A stretch of DNA of 18,336 nucleotides from assembly GCA_964386435.1 (NCBI GenBank), contig CAYLSV010000069.1, positions 1 through 18,336 of the forward strand. The letters are read 5' to 3'. The translations under genes and the position numbers were made by a program. Origin of the DNA: CAYLSV01 sp964386435 (GTDB taxonomy: Bacteria; Planctomycetota; Phycisphaerae; Tepidisphaerales; Tepidisphaeraceae). Positions 1 to 7,086 of this stretch are shown one piece after another (within the stretch, counting starts at the first letter, position 1; every line of letters begins with the position of its first letter). Below the pieces are notes generated by a model, which was given only the letters and a program-made list of their open reading frames with translations, made no database searches and was not told the origin of the DNA.

Positions 1-203
1 CCGCGGCGGGTCAGGCGGTGGTGGGGCGGATGCTGGCCGACGCCCGCCCGGTCCACCGCATCAGCGGGTTGTGGGCGGCCGAGCAGATCGGCGGCGGCAC
101 CTGGGTCGAGCAGGCTGGCCGCCTCGCCCGAACCGACGTCGACGCCCGCGTCCGCCACGCCGCGGCCAAGGCCCTGCGCCGGCAAGTCGGCGTGGCGGCG
201 TGA
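1..203 (+). CDS. C-terminal end of a HEAT-like repeat protein (partial)
   Basis: The reading frame is open from the left edge of the window (codons in phase with base 3) to a TGA at 201-203, so the gene starts outside the window and only about 66 residues are visible. The visible part has two helix-rich stretches, one with ISGLWAAEQIGGG and one ending VRHAAAKALRRQ. The pattern of small residues with a closing A-A-x-A-L-R is typical of HEAT or PBS-lyase HEAT repeats, which are protein-binding solenoids. The protein ends V-A-A. The next gene starts 11 bases downstream behind a good ribosome binding site, so the two are probably co-transcribed. A GTG at 18 is only an internal codon. The repeat family is inferred from a short segment and is moderately uncertain. 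Confidence 0.55.
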   Translation, partial: AAGQAVVGRMLADARPVHRISGLWAAEQIGGGTWVEQAGRLARTDVDARVRHAAAKALRRQVGVAA

Positions 204-214
204 GAGGATGAATC

Positions 215-583
215 ATGCAGAACGCCCAGAAGATTGAGGAAATTTTCCGCACCGTGGCCGGCGAGAACCCGCCGCCGGTGGGGCCGGACGTGACGCCGTT
301 GCTCTTGATCGCGGTCATCGGGTCGGCCGTCGCCGCGGGCGTGATGGCCACCCGGTGGTGGCTGCGGCACCGCGAAACCGCCGAGGGCCGCCGCGGCCGA
401 CTGACGGCCACGGCCCTCAAACAACTCGGCCTCGACCGCGACGCCCGACGAACGCTACACCAACTCACCCGCCAACTCGGCGTCGCCAGCCCGCTGACGC
501 TGCTGCTGTGCCCGAGCCTGCTGCGCAAAGGCCTCAAAAACGCCACCGGCCCGGGAGCGACCGCCCTGCGAAACCTGATTTGA
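215..583 (+). CDS. Small single-pass membrane protein of unknown function
   Basis: I do not recognise a family for this 122-residue protein. The ATG at 215 is preceded by GAGAGGA at 202-208, six bases away, one of the clearest Shine-Dalgarno sites in the window. Residues about 27-46 (from TPLLLIAVIGSAVAAG) form one membrane segment, followed by a basic stretch (WWLRHRETAEGRRGR), which by the positive-inside rule suggests an N-out, C-in topology. The C-terminal 70 residues are predicted cytoplasmic, mostly helical and basic, with LKQLGLDRDARRTLHQLTRQ. It follows the HEAT-like gene by 11 bases and converges with the sulfotransferase gene 20 bases further on. A membrane adaptor working with the HEAT protein is possible but is only a guess from position. 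Confidence 0.7.
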   Translation: MQNAQKIEEIFRTVAGENPPPVGPDVTPLLLIAVIGSAVAAGVMATRWWLRHRETAEGRRGRLTATALKQLGLDRDARRTLHQLTRQLGVASPLTLLLCPSLLRKGLKNATGPGATALRNLI

Positions 584-603
584 TTGGCCTGAAGACGCTG
601 GGC

Positions 604-1599
604 TCAGCGCGGCCGCAGGTAGCGCATGACGTGGACGAACAGTGAGCCGTGGATGGTCTTGTTCATGTATCGCAGGTACCGCACGCTCCAAAGCGGTGCC
701 CGGGAGACGTGGGCGAGCACCTTGGGCGAGAACGGGACCGGCCTGTATGGGAAGCCGAGTCGCTTGATCTCTTTGCCGGCGAGGCGGTTGATCCACCACA
801 GTTCGCCGGCGTCGAGCTCGACGGCCCCGTCGGTCATGCTGCTGTTGTCAGGCTTGACCTTGCCGGCGAGGTCGACGGGGTCGAGCCCGAGGTGTTCCTG
901 GACCCGCCGCAGCGTGCCCGCCTCGTCGGCGCGCAGCTCGTCGAGCGAGACCCGCAGCGCGCGGTCGGGTGCTCGTTGCATCAGTCGGCTGACCTGCCTG
1001 GCAAAGCCACGCCAGATAAGCGCGGCACCAATCGGGTGGTACAGCCGCTGAACCGCGTTGTGGTGCGACTCCTCAAATTGAAGCCCTTGGTTTTTGTACG
1101 AGCGGAGGAACGCGTAAGGCTCTCGGAGCATGACGACGTACCGCGTGTTGGGGTAGGACTGCTCGATGCGGTCGCTCATGCCGACGTGGTGGGGCGTTTT
1201 CTCGATGACGAGGTCGGCGCCGCACGCCTCGGCCATTGCGTGGCAGAGGATGTCGAAGGTTTGGCGGGGCGTTGCCCCGTCGCCCGGCAGACCGCGCTCG
1301 GCGGCTAAGCGGTTGATCAGTTCCGCCCACCGCGGCTGGCCCCGGCCGACCCACTCGGGCAACGTGCCGACCTCGCCGCGATTGGGGCCCCACCGGGCGT
1401 CGCGGAAGACGCGCAAATGCTCCTCGACATCGGCCCGGCTGAGCAGGCCGGTCGCCGGGTCGGGCTCGGTCCAGACGCGGCCGAAGAACGCGCTCTCGCC
1501 GAAGCCCACGACGCGGGGGTGCAGGTTGAGCACCTTATTCATGAACGTCGTGCCGCCACGGCTGGTGCCGACGATGAAGCCGATGACCCGCGGCTCCAT
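604..1599 (-). CDS. PAPS-dependent sulfotransferase family protein
   Basis: A soluble sulfotransferase of 331 residues that would transfer sulfate from PAPS to a hydroxyl or amino group; the acceptor cannot be read from sequence. The 5'-phosphosulfate loop is seen right at the N terminus (GTSRGGTTFMNKVL, residues 11-24), and the 3'-phosphate binding segment is YVVMLREPYAFLRSYKNQ (about 155-172). VIEKTPHH (about 132-138) fits the conserved EKTP strand of this family. The ATG at 1599 places the P-loop ten residues from the start, as is usual. A TTG at 1641 would add 14 low-complexity residues (MNAKSPTSSADPAP) and cannot be excluded, since neither start has a clear ribosome binding site. It lies downstream of the ABC ATPase gene on the same strand and converges with the small membrane protein gene. 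Such enzymes are common in Planctomycetota, where sulfated polymers are frequent. Confidence 0.85.
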   Translation of the reverse strand: MEPRVIGFIVGTSRGGTTFMNKVLNLHPRVVGFGESAFFGRVWTEPDPATGLLSRADVEEHLRVFRDARWGPNRGEVGTLPEWVGRGQPRWAELINRLAAERGLPGDGATPRQTFDILCHAMAEACGADLVIEKTPHHVGMSDRIEQSYPNTRYVVMLREPYAFLRSYKNQGLQFEESHHNAVQRLYHPIGAALIWRGFARQVSRLMQRAPDRALRVSLDELRADEAGTLRRVQEHLGLDPVDLAGKVKPDNSSMTDGAVELDAGELWWINRLAGKEIKRLGFPYRPVPFSPKVLAHVSRAPLWSVRYLRYMNKTIHGSLFVHVMRYLRPR

Positions 1600-1726
1600 C
1601 GGGGCGGGATCGGCGGACGAAGTGGGACTTTTGGCGTTCAAGGGCCGAGGTTAGGTGGGCGGCCGCCGCCGAGCAACACGGGCAATAACCGCCAGATCCC
1701 GGCACATTTCGGCAGATTCCGCCGGT

Positions 1727-2452
<726 letters not shown>

Positions 2453-2489
2453 ACCCGACGGTAGGGGCGGCGTGCAATGATGCGGCGTG

Positions 2490-3203
2490 ATGAAACCGCT
2501 GCCCGTGTTGTTGCTCATGGTGCTGGCCCTGGGTTGTGCCCCGAAGTCGCAGCTCGACTTGAACCAGCGGGTCGAGCCGATTGCCGAACCCAGCGACTTC
2601 GACATCGTGCAGCAGACGTGGCAGGCCCGGCACCGGCTGGTCACGGCCGATGAGTCGGGGCGGCTGCGGCGGGTGCCGATGCTGCACGCGCCCAGCTACG
2701 ACCCGACGTGGCGGGAGATGTTCGATGCCTTGGGCCGTATCGCTGGCGGGTGGCGGCCGGGCGGGGTGCGGCGGGGGGGGTTCGTCGGGCGGGGCGAGGA
2801 CCGGGGGTTCGCGATCGAGGCCGGCTCGCCGTTCGTCCGCCGGGAGTCGGGCGACGGCGTGATGCTCACCGCGCCCGGCGCGGGCGTCGCGATCAACGTC
2901 CGCCGGCTGGGCGATTTCAGTGCGGCCAGCGCCGACCGCATCGCCGCCGAGTTGGCGCTCACTGAAGCCCAGCAGATCGACCCCGCCGCCACCGCTGGCG
3001 ACATCACCATCGAGCGGTTGGCGACTTATGACGCCGCCCACTGGCAGCAGCTCGACGCCACCAGCGGCAACGCCTGGCGGCACTGGGTGGTGACGGAGCA
3101 GGGCCGGGCGTACCTCGTCCGCGTGGTCCAGCGGGTGCCGGAGTCGACGGATCTGCCGCCGATCGTACTGGTGGTGCTGGATTCGTTTCGCGTTACGCGG
3201 TGA
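2490..3203 (+). CDS. Putative lipoprotein of unknown function
   Basis: A 237-residue protein with a lipoprotein signal: MKPLPVLLLMVLALGC, one lysine, a hydrophobic core and a lipobox-like L-A-L-G with the lipidated cysteine at residue 16. The lipobox order is slightly unusual (A at -3, L at -2). The mature part has no domain I recognise. It has a Gly/Arg-rich segment (about residues 87-105), then an alternating hydrophobic region up to LPPIVLVVLDSFRVTR, which looks like a beta-strand-rich end. A GTG at 2487 is an equally open start one codon earlier; ATG 2490 is chosen because it gives the compact signal peptide. It is transcribed away from the ABC ATPase gene with only 37 bases between the two starts, so the two may share a control region. 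The coding part holds a run of eight G at 2773-2780. Confidence 0.75.
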   Translation: MKPLPVLLLMVLALGCAPKSQLDLNQRVEPIAEPSDFDIVQQTWQARHRLVTADESGRLRRVPMLHAPSYDPTWREMFDALGRIAGGWRPGGVRRGGFVGRGEDRGFAIEAGSPFVRRESGDGVMLTAPGAGVAINVRRLGDFSAASADRIAAELALTEAQQIDPAATAGDITIERLATYDAAHWQQLDATSGNAWRHWVVTEQGRAYLVRVVQRVPESTDLPPIVLVVLDSFRVTR

Positions 3204-3255
3204 AGGTGGTAGGTCTTGCCTGCCACCTCCTCCCTACCACCTACCACCTTTTCCC
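3200..3255. repeat. Inverted heptamer array and terminator between convergent genes
   Basis: After the lipoprotein stop codon, the sequence reads as 7-base units. TGGTAGG (3207-3213) lies on the left. On the right CCTGCCA, CCTCCTC, CCTACCA, CCTACCA and CCTTTTC follow without a gap from 3219 to 3253, so the right half is close to the reverse complement of the left. Two folds are possible. One is a local hairpin of 9 pairs (3205-3213 with 3219-3227, one G-U, 5-base loop). The other is a long stem of 12 perfect pairs (3203-3214 with 3239-3250) followed by TTTT. The second has the form of a rho-independent terminator for the plus-strand lipoprotein gene and would also sit downstream of the minus-strand oxidoreductase gene. 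A related array of another heptamer family lies at 14400-14533. Confidence 0.7.
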
Positions 3256-4452
3256 TCAGAAGCTGCTCACCGCCTGCACCGCCACCTTCCGCTCGGTCTT
3301 CACGAACGTGCTGTTCTTGATCTTCTCCTGCAGCAGCGCGTGGTACTTCTCGTCGTCCAACGGCAAGTCGACCCACTCGTCGGTCCACGCGCTCATGAGC
3401 ATGGCGTTGGCCAGCATCACGCCGTTGAGGCCGTCGGTGCCCGGGGCGATCAGCGGCTTGCCGTCGAGCACCGCCTCAACGAAGTTGATGAAAATGCCCC
3501 GGTGCTCCGGGCCGCTGCCGCCGGGGATTTCGGTCTTCCACGTCTCCGGGCTGGCGAAGCCGGCCTCGGTGGTGTCGGAGAAGTGTTTGACGCTCTCGGG
3601 CGTCCGCCAGAAGGTGATCTCCTCGCGCTCCAGCAGCACCTTGCCGCGGTCGCTGGCGATCTCCATGAACTGCGTGCCGGGCGCCTCGCCGGTGCTGGTG
3701 ACGAAGGTGCCGGTCGCGCCGTTGGCGTACTCGACGTAGGCCGTCACCTCGTCCTCGGTCTCGATGTTGTGGTGGTGGCCCATCTTGCAGAACGCCCGCA
3801 CCCGCTTGGGCATGCCGCAGATCCATTGGAACAGGTCGAGGTTGTGGGGCGATTGGTTCAAGAGCACCGCGCCGCCCTCGCCCTTCCACGTGCCCTTCCA
3901 CCCGGCGGTGTCGTAGTAGTACTGCGTGCGGAACCAGTCGGTCAGCACGTACATCGTCCGCTTGATCTCGCCCAGCTCGCCCGATTGGACGAGCTTGCGC
4001 ATCTGCTGGTGGCTCTTGCGGGTCCGCTGGTTGAACATGATGCCGAACACGAGGTTCTTCTCGGCCTTGGCCTTTTCGGCCGCGGCGTTCATCTGGCGGA
4101 CCTGCTTCGTGTGCACGCCTGCCGGCTTCTCACTGAGCACGTGCAAACCGTGCTCGAACCCTTGGATCGCCAGCGGCGGGTGGTCGTAGTGGGGCGTCGA
4201 GATCAGGATCGCGTCGACTTCGCCGCTTGTCATCAACGCCTCGGGCGAGTCGAAGCCCTTCACCTCCGTGTGGCTGTTGCCCAGTCCCGCCTCGAGCTTC
4301 TCGGCGTCGCTGTCGGCGATGGCGGTGACGCGCAACCGGTCGACCGGCTCGCCGCCGGTGAGCATCTTGAGGTGGGTCGTGCCCATCCCGCCGATGCCGA
4401 TAATGCCGAGGCGGAGGTCATCAATCGCCGGCTTGCTTTGCGTGGAGCTCAT
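3256..4452 (-). CDS. Gfo/Idh/MocA family NAD(P)-dependent oxidoreductase
   Basis: A 398-residue dehydrogenase of the Gfo/Idh/MocA superfamily, which oxidises or reduces sugars, inositols and similar polyols with NAD(P). The Rossmann motif LGIIGIGGMGTTHL carries G19-x-G21-G22-x-G24. The family lysine lies in VLSEKPAG (EKP at 108-110). The C-terminal alpha/beta domain holds the segment GGAVLLNQSPHNLDL (about 193-207), the equivalent of the family's catalytic histidine strand. ATG 4452 is chosen because it puts the Rossmann fold at residue 13. The frame stays open to 4656, but the extra 68 residues run through the cheA start and look like non-coding translation. The gene diverges from cheA and has no sign of a link to chemotaxis. 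The substrate is unknown. Confidence 0.92.
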   Translation of the reverse strand: MSSTQSKPAIDDLRLGIIGIGGMGTTHLKMLTGGEPVDRLRVTAIADSDAEKLEAGLGNSHTEVKGFDSPEALMTSGEVDAILISTPHYDHPPLAIQGFEHGLHVLSEKPAGVHTKQVRQMNAAAEKAKAEKNLVFGIMFNQRTRKSHQQMRKLVQSGELGEIKRTMYVLTDWFRTQYYYDTAGWKGTWKGEGGAVLLNQSPHNLDLFQWICGMPKRVRAFCKMGHHHNIETEDEVTAYVEYANGATGTFVTSTGEAPGTQFMEIASDRGKVLLEREEITFWRTPESVKHFSDTTEAGFASPETWKTEIPGGSGPEHRGIFINFVEAVLDGKPLIAPGTDGLNGVMLANAMLMSAWTDEWVDLPLDDEKYHALLQEKIKNSTFVKTERKVAVQAVSSF

Positions 4453-4623
4453 GGCCCACAGCATTGCCGCCCGCGGCCACATTGCAACCGCCACGGCCGC
4501 CCAAGCCGTCGATTCTCGGCCGCGGCCGCCGGAGCGGCAGAACCGGCTCACTTCCGAACCCGTTCGGGTCGATGAAAGGGGGCCGGCCCCGGATTCTGCT
4601 TGCTTTAGCTCCGAAGGAATGTG
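4453..4623. promoter_or_regulatory. Divergent intergenic region with palindromes, upstream of cheA
   Basis: This 171-base region separates the divergent oxidoreductase gene and cheA, so it should hold both promoters. I found no convincing -35/-10 pair, sigma-28 or sigma-54 element. Two palindromes are visible: GGGGCCGGCCCC (4579-4590, perfect 12-mer) and ACCCGTTCGGGT (4558-4569, 5-base arms around TT). Either could be an operator. A Shine-Dalgarno GAAGGA (4613-4618) lies five bases before the cheA ATG at 4624. Confidence 0.35.
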
Positions 4624-7014
4624 ATGGACGTCGACCCGACCCTGGACGTGGACCAACTGATCGCCGAGACCACCGGCGAAGCACCCGCCGCGGCACCCAC
4701 CGCGGCACCCGCTGAGATCATCAGCGAGCTGCCGGGCGACGTGGTCATGCCGCCGGGGCTAGCCGAGGAGCTGGGGCTCAACGACACGCCGCAGTCGATC
4801 GAGGACGAGATCATCGCGCTGGGCCGCGTCGTTGCCGAGCTGTCGATCGACGATCTGCAGGGCTTGGCATCGGCACACACGAAGTTCGAGGACGCCGCCA
4901 GCCGGTTGATCGAGACGGGGCTCGAGCCGGACGTCATGGCCGCGGCCCGGGCGCAGGCGTCGAAGGCGGCGAGTTTGCTCGAGTGCCTGATCCTCAACGA
5001 CACCGACGACGCCGCGGCCATGCTCGCCGACGCCGCGGCGACGGCCGACGTCGTGGTCGCCGTCATCGAGGGCCGCTGCCCGCCCGAGGCGGCGCTCGAC
5101 GACGCCGATGGCCCGCAGGTCGACACCACCGGCATCGCCGCGGACCCCAGCGGCGGCGACTTTGAGAGCTTCCGCCGCGAGGTCGAAGCCTCCGACAACC
5201 CGGCCCCAACCGGCGACCCGTTCCCCACCGCCAGCCTCCCAGAAATCACCCAAGCTCCGGCCGCCGCTGCGGAGAAGAAGTCCAACGAAGTCGCCGAAAC
5301 CCAGACGCTCGAAGAGGACGATCTGGAGCTGGTCAACGAGTTCGTCACCGAATCGACCGGCCACCTCGAGCAGGCCGAGCAGGATTTGCTCACGCTCGAA
5401 GAGAACCCCGCCGACACCGAAGCGATCGGCTCGCTGTTTCGGGCGTTCCACACCATCAAGGGTGTGGCCGGCTTCCTGAACCTCCTGCAGATCCAGCAGC
5501 TCGCCCACGCCACCGAGAACATGCTCGACCGGGCCCGCGAGGGCAAGCTCGCCATCACCGGCCCGGCCAGCGACATCGTCATGGCGTCGCTGGATCTGAT
5601 GAAGCAGCTCATCGCCGACGTCAACACGGCCGGGCACGGCGACAAGACGATCCGCCCCCGCGCCGGCGTCGCGGCGCAGGCCGACGTGTGCGACAACTAC
5701 GTCGCCGCCGTCGAGCGGGGCGAGACGCCCGCCGCCCCGATTGCCGTGAAGAAGGCCGTGGAGGAAGATCGCCGCGAGGGCGAGGACCGCCGCCAAGTTG
5801 ATCGCCGCGAGGGTACCGCCGCCAACACCACCATGCAGTCGGGCGACGGCACGGTGAAGGTCAACACCGACCGCCTCGACGCGCTGATCGACATGGTCGG
5901 CGAGCTGGTGATCGCCCAAAGCATGGTCACGCAGGACGTGGCCACGCAAATCGCCCACGACCAGCGTGTGGCCCGCAACGTCGGGCAACTCGGCAAAATC
6001 GTCCGGGAACTGCAGGACTTATCGATGAGTCTGCGGATGGTGCAGGTCGGGCACTGCTTCCGCAAGATGACCCGCGTCGTCCGCGACACCGCCCGCAAGG
6101 CCGGCAAGGAGGCCGAGTTGGTCATCACCGGCGGCGACACCGAGCTTGACCGCAACGTCGTCGACGCCCTGGGCGACCCGCTGGTCCACATGGTCCGCAA
6201 CAGCATCGACCACGGTTTAGAGCCCGCCGACGAACGCGAGGCCGCCGGCAAGAGCCGTACCGGCCGCGTGGAGCTCAAGGCGTACCACAAGGGCGGGGCG
6301 ATCCACATCGAGATCATCGACGACGGCCGCGGCCTCAATGCTGAGAAGATCCGGGCTAAAGCGGTGAAAAACGGCCTCTTCACCGAAACCGAGGCGGCGG
6401 CGCTGCCGGATGCCGACGTTCACAAACTCATCTTCCACGCGGGCCTTTCCACGGCCGACGCGATCACCGACATCAGCGGTCGCGGCGTGGGCATGGACGT
6501 GGTCAAGCGGAACATCGAAGCGCTGCGCGGCCGCGTCGACATCACCAGCGAACCGGGCAAGGGCAGCGTCTTCACCATCCGTTTGCCGCTGACGCTCGCC
6601 GTCATCGACGGCCTTGTGGTCAAGGTCGGCGACGAAAAGTACATCCTGCCGATCACCAGCATCGAGCAATCGCTGCGGCCGACCAAGGACGACCTCTCCA
6701 CCGTGCAGGGCCGCGGCGAGATCGTCAACGTCCGCGGCAGCCTGCTGCCGCTCGTGCGGGTCCACCGCCAGTTCGGCGTCGAGCCGCGCAGCATGGATCC
6801 GACCGAGGCGCTGGTTGTCATCGTCACCGACAACGAGCGGCGGGTCTGTTTGCTCGTCGACGAGTTGCTCGGTCAGGAGCAGGTTGTCATCAAAAACCTC
6901 GGCGCCCAGGTCGGCGAGGTCCGCGGCGTCAGCGGCGGTGCGGTGTTGGGCGACGGCAACGTCAGCCTGATCCTGGACGTGCCGGGGCTAATCGCCACGG
7001 CGACGCGTGCGTAG
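4624..7014 (+). CDS. cheA: Chemotaxis histidine kinase CheA with long N-terminal extension
   Basis: The central kinase of the pathway; it autophosphorylates on a histidine under receptor control and passes phosphate to CheY and CheB. It has 796 residues. Residues 1 to about 230 are an Ala-rich and acidic extension with a helical core (about 55-155) that I cannot assign. The P1 HPt domain follows, with the phosphoacceptor histidine in FHTIKGVAGF at residue 276. A linker with repeated D-R-R-E-G motifs (about 375-395) replaces P2. P3 dimerisation starts at about 408 (VNTDRLDALIDMVGEL). The P4 ATPase shows the N box HMVRNSIDHG (522-531), IIDDGRG (about 565) and ISGRGVGMDVV (about 617-627). A CheW-like P5 fills the end. 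ATG 4624 is preferred to GTG 4621 because GAAGGA is five bases upstream. mcp1 follows within 75 bases. P2 is lost in several CheA lineages, so its absence alone does not imply inactivity. Confidence 0.97.
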   Translation: MDVDPTLDVDQLIAETTGEAPAAAPTAAPAEIISELPGDVVMPPGLAEELGLNDTPQSIEDEIIALGRVVAELSIDDLQGLASAHTKFEDAASRLIETGLEPDVMAAARAQASKAASLLECLILNDTDDAAAMLADAAATADVVVAVIEGRCPPEAALDDADGPQVDTTGIAADPSGGDFESFRREVEASDNPAPTGDPFPTASLPEITQAPAAAAEKKSNEVAETQTLEEDDLELVNEFVTESTGHLEQAEQDLLTLEENPADTEAIGSLFRAFHTIKGVAGFLNLLQIQQLAHATENMLDRAREGKLAITGPASDIVMASLDLMKQLIADVNTAGHGDKTIRPRAGVAAQADVCDNYVAAVERGETPAAPIAVKKAVEEDRREGEDRRQVDRREGTAANTTMQSGDGTVKVNTDRLDALIDMVGELVIAQSMVTQDVATQIAHDQRVARNVGQLGKIVRELQDLSMSLRMVQVGHCFRKMTRVVRDTARKAGKEAELVITGGDTELDRNVVDALGDPLVHMVRNSIDHGLEPADEREAAGKSRTGRVELKAYHKGGAIHIEIIDDGRGLNAEKIRAKAVKNGLFTETEAAALPDADVHKLIFHAGLSTADAITDISGRGVGMDVVKRNIEALRGRVDITSEPGKGSVFTIRLPLTLAVIDGLVVKVGDEKYILPITSIEQSLRPTKDDLSTVQGRGEIVNVRGSLLPLVRVHRQFGVEPRSMDPTEALVVIVTDNERRVCLLVDELLGQEQVVIKNLGAQVGEVRGVSGGAVLGDGNVSLILDVPGLIATATRA

Positions 7015-7040
7015 TCCGTGGGGAACAACTTGAAACAGGG

Positions 7041-7080
7041 GTGTGCCCGGCACACGGCCGGGCTCTCGAATTTGCAAGGA
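7041..7080 (+). promoter_or_regulatory. Leader hairpin and Shine-Dalgarno site of mcp1
   Basis: Between the cheA stop and the mcp1 start, two stems that exclude each other can form: GTGTGC/GCACAC (7041-7046 with 7050-7055) and the stronger GCCCGGC/GCCGGGC (7045-7051 with 7057-7063, 5-base loop). AAGGA at 7076-7080 then lies six bases before a TTG at 7087. The structured leader and the good ribosome binding site together argue that this stretch is untranslated and that TTG 7087, not GTG 7018, is the start. Confidence 0.55.
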
Positions 7081-7086
7081 AATCCG

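Noticed and set aside
1642..1726. Loose direct repeat CGGCACATTT / CGGCAGATTC between the ABC ATPase and sulfotransferase genes
   Set aside because: Only two imperfect copies of ten bases, without the strict period-7 structure seen in the other two intergenic arrays.
3340..4575. A 411-codon open frame on the plus strand opposite the oxidoreductase gene
   Set aside because: The minus-strand frame has an intact Rossmann motif and EKP motif; the plus-strand frame is a low-complexity shadow that runs into the intergenic region.
4759..5988. A 409-codon open frame on the minus strand opposite cheA
   Set aside because: The cheA frame carries the HPt and ATPase motifs; the antisense translation is Gly/Val/Asp/Arg-rich and featureless.
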